This document shows, in pieces, positions 28,281 to 39,400 of a DNA stretch of 64,000 nucleotides (position 1 is the stretch's first letter; every line of letters begins with the position of its first letter). Made by a program: the position numbers and the translations under genes. Source of the stretch: JACKAQ01 sp020634975 [NCBI: Calditrichia bacterium] (GTDB lineage: Bacteria > Calditrichota > Calditrichia > RBG-13-44-9); contig JACKAQ010000001.1 in NCBI GenBank assembly GCA_020634975.1, positions 2,914,001 to 2,978,000 of the forward strand, in the 5' to 3' direction. The notes below the pieces were generated by a model, which worked only from the letters and a program-made list of their open reading frames with translations, had not been told where the DNA came from and made no database searches.

Positions 28281-29546
28281 TGCCAGTTCCCCGTAAAAAA
28301 CCATGCTGCCAAAGGTGACAATAGATTGGGTATCCGGCTGTAAATTTTGCTGATAACCGACTGTTTTTACTGAACTTTTCTTCATCAACTGCATCAATGT
28401 GAAAATTGCCGAGCAGGCATCTACATTCCGTTTCAACAAATCCTTTTCCATCAAATTGTGAAATTCTTCGGGGTCAAATTCACTGATAATCCGGAACATG
28501 GTTTCGTCCGCTGTGCGGATTTCGGCTGCTTTCGTTTCGTCCACTTTGAACGGATCGTCAAATTTGGGTCCCATGTGCGCCAGATCGACACTTAAAATAA
28601 TTTGAATATTGCGACCATCTTCCAAAATTACGCGTTTTAACGCAGAAATAGCTTTGTTGATTTCCGGCACCTGATCCAGTTGTTTCCCGGCGCGGATGTG
28701 CGGTTCCGGCGAGCCGCATAAAATCGGCACAATTTGATAGGAATGGCTAAAACTGTGCTGCAAAAACGGCAACTGAAATTCGATAGAATGTTCAGTCCGG
28801 TGCGCCCAATCGCCTTTGGTGAAATCTGTTCCGGCGTATTCGCCCCATTTTTCGATGAACGCGCGATCTGTTTGCACAACGCCCAGCGGCGTTTCAAAAT
28901 CCTTAGCCGTTGCGGTAAAAAAACCGCCGCCGCCATAATGTGCAACGCCTAATATAATGTATACGTCCGCCGGGTTTCCGGCTTCGATCAATGGTTTGTA
29001 AGCGTGGGTGTAACATGTGCCGCCCACCCGCAGGTCGATATGCGGCGCCATAATTGCCACCAGATTATGGGTTACCGGATGTGCGTTGAGCTTGCCGTTG
29101 CGCAACGGTAGTCCGGCGCCTTCCGTATCATTATAAAATGCATCGATTTGGGCGCGCAACATTTCGGAATCTTTGGGATAGGAACCACCCGCATGCCATG
29201 CCGGGCGAACAGTAGCTTTTCGGAAATCCATCTGCAACTCCTCATAATAATCCCGGAAACGGGGGCTGTTCAGGTAGTAGTTTTCATCGAGAATCTGGAT
29301 CAATTGAAAGATGTGTTCGTCGTCGAGCAAAATGCCTTGAAACTGGCTGGCAAACTCCATTTTAATATCGCGGGGGGAGTGTTGCCCGTCGAACATGGAC
29401 AGGATAAACAGTTCCGCGGGTGACACGACTAACGGTGATGTGGCAATTTCCTGGGGATCGCGGATATAAAAAAGCGAGTCGCCGCCTTCTTCGTAAGGGA
29501 AGGCGTCCACATAGCGCATCACCGGTCGGTTCATCATGTCTATCAT
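28272..29546 (-). CDS. MEMO-like (AmmeMemoRadiSam system protein B) with N-terminal extension
   Basis: This 424-residue protein has a C-terminal MEMO domain (about 140-420) with the conserved histidines in MAPHIDLRVGG, GVAHYG, TEHSIEFQLPF and VDLAHMGP, and a cysteine in DACSAIF, as in the metal site of human MEMO1. MEMO-like proteins are found in a bacterial trio with AMMECR1 and a radical-SAM protein. Neither partner is encoded nearby. The N-terminal 130 residues (LVVSPAELFILSMFDGQHS) resemble a small winged-helix-like module. The ATG at 29546 has AAGGAG upstream at a good distance. Function is unknown. Confidence 0.8.
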   Translation of the reverse strand: MIDMMNRPVMRYVDAFPYEEGGDSLFYIRDPQEIATSPLVVSPAELFILSMFDGQHSPRDIKMEFASQFQGILLDDEHIFQLIQILDENYYLNSPRFRDYYEELQMDFRKATVRPAWHAGGSYPKDSEMLRAQIDAFYNDTEGAGLPLRNGKLNAHPVTHNLVAIMAPHIDLRVGGTCYTHAYKPLIEAGNPADVYIILGVAHYGGGGFFTATAKDFETPLGVVQTDRAFIEKWGEYAGTDFTKGDWAHRTEHSIEFQLPFLQHSFSHSYQIVPILCGSPEPHIRAGKQLDQVPEINKAISALKRVILEDGRNIQIILSVDLAHMGPKFDDPFKVDETKAAEIRTADETMFRIISEFDPEEFHNLMEKDLLKRNVDACSAIFTLMQLMKKSSVKTVGYQQNLQPDTQSIVTFGSMVFYGELASQ

Positions 29547-29705
29547 GCAGCGTATCTCCTTTGTAAACAAATGCTTAGAAAAAATATTTTTTGCGAAAAC
29601 AACCGATAATTGCCGGCGTTTTCTGTGTGAATCGCGATTTCGCCATTCGTTTTGATTTGATTTTTTGATCGGTGGGAACCCACCAACTCCTGCAAAAAGG
29701 GTCGC

Positions 29706-30317
29706 TTATCCGATTGATTGATTGATAACATTCATTCGCCAAAACAACACACCCAAAAACCCGGCGATACTCCAAAACGTGCTGGACTCTGACCGGAACG
29801 CCTCGCGATAATCTGCTGTTTCGCGCTCTCCCGGATATGGTTTCAGTGCCGGAAGCCACGCCGGAACAGCCTGCCGGTAACGATCATATGCAGCTCCAAA
29901 CGCAGATTGCAGCGCATTTTCTTCCGCCCGGACGATAAATATATATTGCAAGCCAAAATATAGCCACACAAAAAACAGGAAAAATGGCAGCCACAAATTG
30001 GCAATAATTGTTACGCCGCTATAGATAATCAGATTCCCGATGTAAATGGGATTGCGGACAAATGCGTACGGTCCGCCGACGGCTAATTTTGGGGTGTTGA
30101 TGATGTGTTGGCGGGTTTCTTTTCCGGTGTAGGCAACGCTCCAGATGCGCAATATCTCGCCCGCAATAACCCAAAAAATTCCCGCCGCAAAACTGTTTGG
30201 CGTGGGTTGTGCGAGGAAAAAAAACAGGAGCACAATTGGGTATGGCGTGTATCCGCGCAGGCGAAACAGCCGTTTACCGAAGCTGCCAGTGTTTTTTGAC
30301 CAGTTCTGTATGTTCAT
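29706..30317 (-). CDS. Isoprenylcysteine carboxyl methyltransferase family protein
   Basis: This 203-residue integral membrane protein has four to five hydrophobic segments and the SAM-binding motif of the family: YAFVRNPIYIGNLIIYSG, then RAEENALQSAFGAAYDRY. Bacterial members of the ICMT/PEMT superfamily methylate lipids or small molecules rather than prenylated proteins in most cases. The start overlaps the 3' end of the Gfo/Idh/MocA gene by 44 bases, so the two are probably co-translated. The substrate is unknown. Confidence 0.8.
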   Translation of the reverse strand: MNIQNWSKNTGSFGKRLFRLRGYTPYPIVLLFFFLAQPTPNSFAAGIFWVIAGEILRIWSVAYTGKETRQHIINTPKLAVGGPYAFVRNPIYIGNLIIYSGVTIIANLWLPFFLFFVWLYFGLQYIFIVRAEENALQSAFGAAYDRYRQAVPAWLPALKPYPGERETADYREAFRSESSTFWSIAGFLGVLFWRMNVINQSIG

Positions 30318-31299
30318 CGATGCTGTTTAGAATCAACCGGGCAACGTGCAGCGCCCGTCGTCCGTCTTCCGCGGTTACCGGTGGTGTTTGGTCGTTAATA
30401 ATCGATTGACAAAATTGCTGAAGTTCATATTGCAGCGGATTGAGATCCGCTTTTTCCAGCCGCGAATATCGGATGTTACGCTGTTCTGTTCCCTGTTGAA
30501 TTTGACCCAGCGAAAACGCCAGGGTTTCTTTTGATGGCTTAAATTCATCTTTTTCAATATGATAAATCTCCGAAATGCCTTCCAGAAAATCAACTGAAAT
30601 ATATGCGTCCGGTTGAAAAAAGCGCATTTTTCGCATTTTCCGGGCGGAGATACGGCTGGCGGTAACGTTGGCAACGCAGCCGTTTTCAAACAAAATGCGG
30701 CAGTTGGCGATATCTTCTGTCGGCGAAATGATCGACGCGCCGCTGGCGTCAACCGTTTTTACCTTGCTTTTCACAAAGCTGAGAATCAGGTCGATGTCGT
30801 GAATCATCAAATCCATTACCACTGCGACATCAGTACCGCGCGGGTTAAAATTAGCCATCCGGTGTGCTTCAATAAATAGCGGATTGATGGTGAGCGGATG
30901 CAACGCCATTATCGCCGGATTGAACCGCTCGATATGCCCGACCTGAATTTTGGCGCCTGCCGCATCGCGCAGCCGGATAATTTCGTCCGCCTGATCCAGC
31001 GTTTCCATCATCGGTTTTTCAATAAACAAATGTTTGCCGCTGCCCAATGCTGTTTTTGCAATCTCGAAATGGGTGGTGGTTGGCGTAACCACGGTTAGTG
31101 CTTCCGCAGCGTTCATCAACAATTCCGGCGAAGCAAACGCGGTTGTGCCAAATTCATCGGCAATGGATTGCGCGCGTTCGGCATCTGCATCAAAAATGCC
31201 GACTAAATTTGCCTCCGGGACGTGTTGCAACTGCTGAACATGCAGCCGACCCAAATGCCCGACGCCAATTACGCCGATATTTATTTTTTCCGCGCTCAT
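30274..31299 (-). CDS. Gfo/Idh/MocA family oxidoreductase
   Basis: This 341-residue NAD(P)-dependent oxidoreductase has the Rossmann start INIGVIGVGHLGRLH, the catalytic lysine motif HLFIEKPMME (EKP), and the substrate-side HIERFNPA and MIHDIDLILSF, where His and Asp contribute to catalysis. This subclass is close to enzymes acting on UDP-N-acetylglucosamine, such as GnnA of lipid A diamino-sugar synthesis, but no GnnB-like aminotransferase is next to it, so this remains only a possibility. It is read just after the GWxTD gene (7-base gap). Confidence 0.85.
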   Translation of the reverse strand: MSAEKINIGVIGVGHLGRLHVQQLQHVPEANLVGIFDADAERAQSIADEFGTTAFASPELLMNAAEALTVVTPTTTHFEIAKTALGSGKHLFIEKPMMETLDQADEIIRLRDAAGAKIQVGHIERFNPAIMALHPLTINPLFIEAHRMANFNPRGTDVAVVMDLMIHDIDLILSFVKSKVKTVDASGASIISPTEDIANCRILFENGCVANVTASRISARKMRKMRFFQPDAYISVDFLEGISEIYHIEKDEFKPSKETLAFSLGQIQQGTEQRNIRYSRLEKADLNPLQYELQQFCQSIINDQTPPVTAEDGRRALHVARLILNSIDEHTELVKKHWQLR

Positions 31300-31306
31300 T
31301 TTTTCC

Positions 31307-32605
31307 TCACAAATTGCGTTCGGCAGAATGTGTCAATTCATATTCTTTTCGCCCGTCCACCGCGCGAAATGTGTAGATCAATTCTTTGTCTTCCAGCTTG
31401 TAAATCCAGCGCATATATGGATTTGGGATGGGATCGAGGCTGTGATCGTCAACTTCTGTCGGTGGTCCCATGGCGATGTAAATTTTTCCCGGATCGGTAT
31501 TCCAGCCCAGTTTCCGGCGGGTCGAAAAGCGTGTAATCGATGAATCGACGCGCGAGTAAAATTCCACCATCAATTCATTAAACGGGGTTTCGGGTGTCGG
31601 ATCGCGATCTTTCCAGAAGTTTGCGAGATGGTTTTGCTTTTCGGTTTCGTTGCCATCGTTCAGTTTTTCGAATGTTTCTTCATCAGTAATGTATTGCAGC
31701 GGACGCAGCGCAAGTTCGGCATCCCACAGACTTGCGGGTTTATCGAACCAGATGACATCGAATGGCGCTACCCGCCGGATCGAATCGTTTTCGGTGAAAT
31801 AAACAGTCCTGAGGCGGTATTTACCTTCAGCAATTGATGTTTCCGGGATTGCCAGTGACAGGCTGAACCGGCCATCGCGAACCGCAACCGTCGAATCGAT
31901 CGCAAAAAGTGTCACACCGTCATCCGTGCGAATCAATTCGGTTTTGATGCGTTGCTGATTGTTTGCGGTCGTTTGATAACCCTGAAGCAATATGCCCAAC
32001 GGCCGGTTAAAATGCCAATGACCGATCAACGGTGAAGGGCTAACATCTTCCGGCAGAAAAGATAGCAATCCGGCGCTTCCGTCGTTGGCTTCGGTAAACA
32101 AAGCCGGAGAAATAAACAGGTTTTGTTCAGACGAAATTGTCAGTTTTTGAGTGAACGCAAGCTGACGCTCACCATTTAAATCACGATATTTAACAATAAT
32201 ATTGTATCGTCCTTCAGGCAAAGTCACGGAATCCAGTGTGGTGTGGGTTAGCTGCGGATCGCGAGTTGCCGGAAAGTTGGGAGCGGTAATCGTTGTTTTC
32301 CAGATTTGCTCAGCCGATGTGTTCCCTTTTTCCGGCTGAAACCGGAATTCAATTTCCGCAGAGGCTTCGTATCGCCCTTCTTTTACAACAAATTGCAAAA
32401 AATTATACTGAATTTGAACGGTCAGATAAACCTGAAACTGGTTTTCTGCGCCGTAAACCGGATATGCACGAAAAAGCACCGGCAGCTTTTGCGGATATTT
32501 TGTATCAAAAAATGTTTTCTCAAACGTTTCACGATACGGAGACTGGGCATATATATTTAATGTAGAGACAACTCCCCAAAAAACGATCATCAGAATTCGC
32601 AGCAT
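31307..32605 (-). CDS. GWxTD domain-containing protein
   Basis: This 432-residue protein has a signal peptide (MIVFWGVVSTLNIYAQ) and a beta-rich body. The C-terminal GWxTD domain is marked by KLGWNTDPGKIYIAMGPPTE at about residue 365. The domain name comes from the conserved G-W-x-T/S-D motif, seen in secreted proteins of Calditrichota and related phyla; its role is unknown. The protein should be periplasmic or cell-surface. A second family member is encoded 8.6 kb away at 41161. The last bases lie close to the Gfo/Idh/MocA gene, so they may be one transcript. Confidence 0.8.
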   Translation of the reverse strand: MLRILMIVFWGVVSTLNIYAQSPYRETFEKTFFDTKYPQKLPVLFRAYPVYGAENQFQVYLTVQIQYNFLQFVVKEGRYEASAEIEFRFQPEKGNTSAEQIWKTTITAPNFPATRDPQLTHTTLDSVTLPEGRYNIIVKYRDLNGERQLAFTQKLTISSEQNLFISPALFTEANDGSAGLLSFLPEDVSPSPLIGHWHFNRPLGILLQGYQTTANNQQRIKTELIRTDDGVTLFAIDSTVAVRDGRFSLSLAIPETSIAEGKYRLRTVYFTENDSIRRVAPFDVIWFDKPASLWDAELALRPLQYITDEETFEKLNDGNETEKQNHLANFWKDRDPTPETPFNELMVEFYSRVDSSITRFSTRRKLGWNTDPGKIYIAMGPPTEVDDHSLDPIPNPYMRWIYKLEDKELIYTFRAVDGRKEYELTHSAERNL

Positions 32606-33355
32606 TTTTTTTGCCCTTTGTTAAGTAATCAAAATTTTCCATCTCTTACGCTATCATTGAAATAATGTTCAGATCCAATTAAAGGGTAAGATAAAATGGA
32701 TATAAATCTTAACAATTTTTGAATGAATTTGCAATCGCTTAAAAACGCCAAAATTTTGTGAAACCAAAAGGGATAAGGTGGATTTTTGTGGGGATGAATA
32801 GCGGGACTCGCAAAAAATCTTTCGCCACCTATTGTAAATGTGATTGAAACCTGTTAAACTTCCGACCTATGCATAATTCATTAGCCCAACAATTACGTGA
32901 TTTGCTGTTTTCCGGCAATAAAATGCCTGAATGGGAAAAATTTTTCCTACCTGGATAGGAAAAATTGATCTGAATCAATTTTTAGAGTCAATGTTAAATT
33001 TTTGTTAAATAATTGTTTTGATTCGGTTTAACATCGGTTCGACAAAGTATTGCACGGTTTTTGTATTGTTTGCGGTTTGTGTCTGAAAATAAGAGGAGAA
33101 GGTATTGAGTATTCATAACTATACAGCTGTTTTTCCACTTTTGTTTCAAAAAAATCTAACGTATTTCCGTCAAACCTTTGTATTTACACACCATTGATCA
33201 TTATTTTTGCAGTATCCTTCAATAGTATTTAGTATTGTTAAGCTATTAATAATTATATAGTTAGTTAAAATCGGAGGACATGTATGACGTAACGTTTTTT
33301 TGTCGTAGAGTTTGTTCAATCTAAATGTTCAACTATTTTGTATGGAGACAGAGAG
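32606..33355. promoter_or_regulatory. Long spacer with hairpin repeats upstream of the TonB receptor gene
   Basis: About 750 bases lie between the divergent GWxTD gene and the TonB receptor. I see no conserved gene. It holds an 11-base-pair inverted repeat (32939-32966, AATTTTTCCTA-N6-TAGGAAAAATT) overlapping a second one (32963-32980, AATTGAT/ATCAATT). Nearer the receptor are two small open frames with good ribosome sites (33105-33197, TTG start; 33280-33324, ATG start with GGAGG). These could be leader peptides or an untranslated regulatory region. Any promoter here is not pinned down. Confidence 0.4.
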
Positions 33356-36300
33356 ATGAGTAAAACGAAAGTGCTCTTGCTAGCATTAGTGCTGGCAATC
33401 GCTCCGCTTTATCTGTTCGCGCAGTCGTCAGGTAAAGTTGTGGGCGTTGTAAAAGATAAAACATCCGGAGAGGCATTGCCGGGTGTTAACATCAGCATAG
33501 AGGGCTCCCAATATGGTGCAGCTACAGATGTTGATGGTTATTTTGTTATTTTGAATGTGCCTGTCGGTGTTTACGATATTCGCGCTAACTTTGTTGGTTA
33601 TGGCGATGTCGTTCAGCAGGGTGTTCGTATCACTGCTGATAAAACCACAGAAGTGAATTATTCCCTCGAAGAAGCAGCCATTGAAGGACAGGCTGTGGTG
33701 ATTACCGCGGAAAAGCCGCTGGTTGAGAAATACACCACGCAAAGCGTGTCGTTGGTAACTTCGGAAGATTTGGAAAACATTCCGGTTCGTGGTTTCAATC
33801 AAGTTATCGCTACCCAAAATAGCGTTGTTGTTCAGGATGGTAACATCCACATCCGCGGTGGTCGTGATGACGAAGTCGGATTCTACATCGACGGTGCATC
33901 TTCCGTTAACCCCCTTACCAATACCCAATCCCTCTACATTATTCAGGAAGCAGTAGAAGAATTTCAGGTGTTGGCAGGCGGTTATACGGCTGAGTTTGGT
34001 GGCGCTAACGCCGGTATCGTTCGTACAGAATTGAAAACCGGTGGCAAAAACATGAAATTTTCGGTTGATTTCCAGACCGATAAATTTGCAGATGAAGGCA
34101 AAACCTTCCTCGGCACCCACAGCTATCGCCATCATACCGGTGTCGCAACGATCAGCGGTCCGCTGTTCAACGACAAAATCAGCTTCTTTATTGCCGGTGA
34201 AAATGCATTCCAGGGCGACCGTGCAGTACGTTTCAGCGAAGGATTCGACCTGGTTGATCTGACCGGCGGCCCGCTTGTTGATATCAATCCTGGTAATAGC
34301 GTGAAAGACACCATCAGCGCTTATGTATATCCTGATGGGTTTACTCCGAAGCAGGAAGAAGATCTTTGGGCAGTTCAAGGTACTGTTTCGTTTAACCTGA
34401 GCCCGGTTCAACTGCGGATCAGCGGATCGTTCAGCGATCGCACCCGCCAGTTTACTTCTGGTGTTGCAAGCACTACGCCAATGCTGGATGTATTGAATGA
34501 CCGGTATTACGATCAGGTTTTCACAAACACGTTGCTGTCAACAAAATTGACTTATGTTGTCAACCCCAAAACCATTGCCGACGTATCCTTAAGCTATTTC
34601 GATTCGAAATTTGATTATGAAGATAGCTATTTTGGCAACGACTGGCGGAAATGGTATGACTCAACCGCAGTATCCAACCATACAAACGGTGAAGTTACTT
34701 ATCGCGAAGCATACCGCAAAAAAGACAACTACATGTTCAATGGTGATGACTTCTTCTTCGCCAGAAATGGTGATCCGCATGGTCGTTATATCACCCGCGA
34801 CCAAAATTATTTGGGTTTTGCAGGTAACCTGACCAGCCAAATGGGTCGTCACCATGAAGTAAAAGTTGGTGGGGATTACCGTGGCTACAAGTTGCGTCAA
34901 TTTGATGTTCAGCCTGGTGCTATTTCATTGTTGACGGATAACAACGTTGCCACAATTGAAGAACTTAACCCGAACACATGGGTAAACTCTGCATTGGCAA
35001 ATAACTATGGTTATGATATTTATGGCAACGAAGCTGATGCTGACAAGTTTGAAGGCGGTGTAAAAATTGCAGATGCTCCCAAAAAGCCCAAATTAGCATC
35101 ATTCTATATTCAGGATAAAATTGAATACAACGACCTGATCATCAACGCTGGTTTGCGTTATGAATATTTCGATTCTCAGGCTCGTCGTTTCAGAGATCTT
35201 AACAATATCGTTTTCGATGCAAATACCAACAAATTTACCGATGAAACTTTCGAAGACATGGATGCCTTCCAGCAAGTTAGCCCGCGTTTAGGTTTCTCTT
35301 TTCCGGTAAATGAAAAAACCGTTTTCTATGCTCAGTATGGCAAATTTGTGCAAATGCCCGAGTTGGAAACCATTTACGCCAGCGATAACCGCTTAAGCCG
35401 TGACTTCCTGAGCGCTGGTTTGTCCATCAAAACCCGTTTGGTATTGGATTGGAACCGATTCGCACAACCTCTTATGAAATCGGTTTCCGCCAGCAAATCA
35501 GCCAGGTTGCTGCATTTGATATCGCAGGTTTTTATCGCAATATCAAAGGACAAGTGTTGATTGACAGAATCTCCCCGAAGGACTTTCTGGATTTAACATG
35601 TTGGTTAACGGCGACTTTGCAACAACAAAAGGTATGGAATTTAGCTTGAATTTGCGCCGCGTTAATCGCATTCAGGCATCGTTGAACTATACCCTTACCC
35701 AGGCTGAAGGTACCGGTTCTGCCCGTACTTCCGGTGTTGCTGCGGTCGAACGTTCAACTTCACGTCCGACAGTTATCAGCCCGTTGGATTACGAACAAGC
35801 TCACCGTGGTTCTGCCATTTTGGATTATCGTTTTGGCAACGACGATGGTGGTCCTGTATTCAGTAATTTTGGCGCAAATATGTTGTTTACATTCAACAGC
35901 GGTCACCCCTTTACATTCTCCGAATCAGAAGTGGGTCAATCGAATGCATATGATGCCGGTGTTGATTATATGAATGACGTGCGTTCCCGCCGTGCTTTGG
36001 AAGCCGTTGGTAGCTCTCGCACGCCGTTTAATTATAACTTTGACCTGCGGTTGGACAAATCCTTCAATATTGCAAAAGAATTGCAGGCTACAGTTTATAT
36101 GCGCGTAAACAACTTGTTCAATACCAAAAACGTTATCAACGTTTATAATGCTTCCGGTCTTGCTGATGATGACGGATTCTACAACAATTCCAATCTGGAA
36201 CAACGTCAATCCCGTCTTAACACCTATGGTGAAGCATGGCTCGAACAATATAAAGCGATTAATATTGTTAATGGTCAATCCTATTGGGATGCAATTGGGC

Positions 36301-36356
36301 AAGAGTTGTATGGAAATCCGCGTCAAATTTTCTTCGGTATTAAGCTGAGCTATTAA
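33356..36356 (+). CDS. TonB-dependent receptor, frameshifted near the C-terminus
   Basis: An outer-membrane receptor of about 1000 residues when repaired. After a signal peptide (KVLLLALVLAIAPLYLFA, cut before QSS) come a carboxypeptidase-regulatory-like domain (VVGVVKDKTSGEALPGVNI ... TDVDGYFVILNVPVGVY), a plug domain (GNIHIRGGRDDEVGFYIDG) and a beta-barrel. Translation from 33356 runs intact to about 35440 and then leaves frame. Coding continues in 35449-35649 and, after a second slip, 35598-36356, which ends with IFFGIKLSY as expected for a barrel. Such receptors take up large or scarce substrates with TonB energy. The GAGACAGAGAG before ATG 33356 supports the start. It is followed by a secreted sorting-domain protein, a common pair in this group. 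Confidence 0.8.
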
Positions 36357-36404
36357 TCTGTTGGTATTGCCAATCAACTCAGTCAATTTTAGAAGGAGTA
36401 ACTA

Positions 36405-39400
36405 ATGAAGATAAAAGTATCATTAATGGTGTTTGGAATGCTCTGGTTCATTTCAACCGGGGTTCTTCTTGCAAGAGAAGTTCCTGGTCAGAAAGTTGGC
36501 CAGAAAATATCCAAAACCTCTCAGACAGAAGCAATCATCACGATGTCCAACATTTCCAATTGGCAATATTGGATGCGGGTAGATGGTCGCTCTGCCCATA
36601 CCCCGGATGACAACTCCGGTGGTATTTATCCTGCAAACACCGCTGCTGTAATTTATCAGGACGGTTTTGTCTGGGGCGGTTTCGTAAACAACGATACCCG
36701 TAACCCTTCGGCTGTTAAACTCCGTGTCGGTGGTCAAACCTACCGTACCGGTTGTTTACCCGGACATATCGTAACACCGGGAACAGCAACAACAGCGCCT
36801 GTTTTGGCAGATGCAAACGCTGCATACATCTACCGTATCCGTAAAGACTGGGAAAGTCTTTCCATCGGTGATGCATCTTTGATCAACGATGCTGCAAGCA
36901 TCAATGAAGTTTCTGTCGGTGATGTAACGGCAGAAATGCAGCAAGAATTACTCGACGGATACGCCTGGGCCTGGAATAACTGGCCAGTAAGTTTAGGCGC
37001 ACCGACCGAAGATGACGGAACCCCGGTATTGCCGGTGCAGATCAGGTTATCTGGTTTGTTGTTAACGACGGTAATTCCGAAACACTGTATAACTCCCCGC
37101 CGATCGGTTTGGAACTTCAGGTTACGACCTGGGCTTACAACCAGCCCGGCGCACAGTTAGAGCAGGTTATCTTCAAAAATACAAATTGATTAACAAATCC
37201 GGATTCCAGGTCGACTCGATGTTTGTTGGTCAGTGGTCTGACCCGACGTCGGTATCTTTACAGATGACCTCGTTGGTTGCGATATTGATCTGAGCCTTGG
37301 CTTTGCTTTCAGTGGTAACCTGACAGACGGCGACTATGACGCTTTCGGAATTCCCCCGGCAGCAGGCGGATATGACTTCTTCCAGGGTCCGTTGCTGGAT
37401 GGCGTTGCCGGTCAGGATTTGAACGGTAACGGTATTGATGATGCTGATGATTTCGGAACCTTTGGTCTCGAAAGAGTTGGACCTGGTAAAATTAACCTGC
37501 CGATGACCTCGTTCGGTTATTTTGCAGCTGGAACATCCATCGATGACCCGTCCTTTGACTATGACGGAACTCTCGAATGGTATAACCTGCTGAATGGTTA
37601 TTTGCCGGAAGTTACCGTGCAGCCTTATACCGCAGTATTTGGCGCAAATGCCGGTAACCCGACCAAATTCCGTTGGCTGGTGATGCTGTAAAACGTGCGG
37701 CGACATCGACGGATTCCTTATTCCGCCGGGTGACCGCCGGATGGTATTGGCTTCCGGTCCGTTCACGATGCAGCCTGGCGATGTTCAGGAAATCGTGGTC
37801 GGCGTTGTTGGTGGTATTGTTGCACAAGCCGGTGGAAACAACCGTAACGCGGTTGCTCAATTGAAATTGAACGACGGTTTGGCACAGTTCCTGTTCAGCA
37901 CAAACTTCGAAGGTATTCCGACGCCGCCTGCGGCACCGGATGTAAAACAGCCGTAACCGAAAACGAAGTTATTCTGGAATGGGGTTCCAACACCACCCGT
38001 GTTGCCCAAACCGAAGCCGATGATCCGCAGTTGGGCTTCAATTTTGAAGGCTATAATGTTTATCAATTGCCCAGCCGACAGCTACAAAATCTCAAGCTGT
38101 AAAATTGTTGACTTTTGACGTAAACAATACAATTGACCAAATTACCCAGATTTCATTCTTGCCGGAATTTGGCGATCTGGTCGAAATGCCGGTTCAAGCT
38201 GGAACCAACACCGGGATTCAGCGCTTCACCACAATTACAACAGATGTATTCTCCGGCAAGCCGTTACACGCAGGAAACGAATACTATTTTGCGGTAACCG
38301 CCTATAATGCAAAAGACCTGGATGGCGACGGAATCGTTGATACAGATGTTCCTGAATCATCCATCGAAAGCGCATTGAACGTGATTACAGTTGTTCCGCA
38401 AGGCAACAAGCCGGGCGTAAGAACCGGTGATGTTGGTGATTTGGCAGTATCCCAGGCTGCAGGCGTTAGCGATGGCGTTGTAAATCCATCGTTATCAACC
38501 CCGCAGCAACAACTGGTGCAAAATATGAAGTTTCTTCACCGAAGATACCGGCGAAATTCTGTGGAACCTGCGCAATACTGCAACCGGTAACACGGTATTA
38601 AGCAACCAGCCGCAAGTTGCAGATGTTGAAGAAACCCATGCCAACCGATTGTTGATGGTTTGCAAATGCGTTGCCGGTCCTGCACCGGGCGTTAAAACAT
38701 CAGATATGTTTGAAACTGATGATATGAGAAGTGGGGCTGGGATATCCCGGCTGTGCACCGTCGCTTTACCTGGGCAAACGCTGATTTTGGTTTGAAGGCT
38801 TCCGTGGCGCTATTGGTTGGGCTGCTTCCAGCGTATTCGGTGCATTCGATCAAAACGATGTCGTGCCTGCATCTACTCTTAAAATGTATTGTTGGTTTTG
38901 GCTAGTGTGCCAGACGGCAGTGTAGCATTAAATCCGACATTTGATCAAGTGGTGGCGACCCGAATGTATCTTTTGGTTATCGCTTCTTGCGTGGCGCTGG
39001 AGCTGCACCCGCATTACCGGAATTCGCACCATCATCTTGAACACCGGTGGTGGATATGCCTACAAACCTTCGAACGCAATGTTCCGTTGGCGCGTATGAC
39101 ATTGATGATCCTGAAAACCCCGCCGTTTGGCAGTGGCGTTTATGGAAAATAATCAGCCCGCCGGTCTGGTTGATGGAAAATATTTCCCAGGAGATAACGG
39201 ATATGATAATGTTGCGTGGCGGTCCCGCGAATGGCTGTTTATCTTGGATGCTGATTATAGCGAGACGCCGAACCCAACATTCCAGCAGGAACTTATTGGC
39301 AACGGCGATATGCCTGTTATGTATTGGCTGTCGGTCAACCGTCGTGGCTGCTGTGCCGTTCTCGCCGAATGCAACAGCTGAAGATGAATTTGCGATCTTC

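Noticed and set aside
29671-29684. A perfect palindrome GGTGGGAACCCACC between two minus-strand genes
   Set aside because: It has no T-run on either strand, so it is not a good terminator; it may be chance or an operator, with no supporting context.
33428-34411. A 327-codon open frame on the minus strand inside the TonB receptor gene
   Set aside because: Antisense to the receptor plug and barrel; no known motif and no ribosome site of note.
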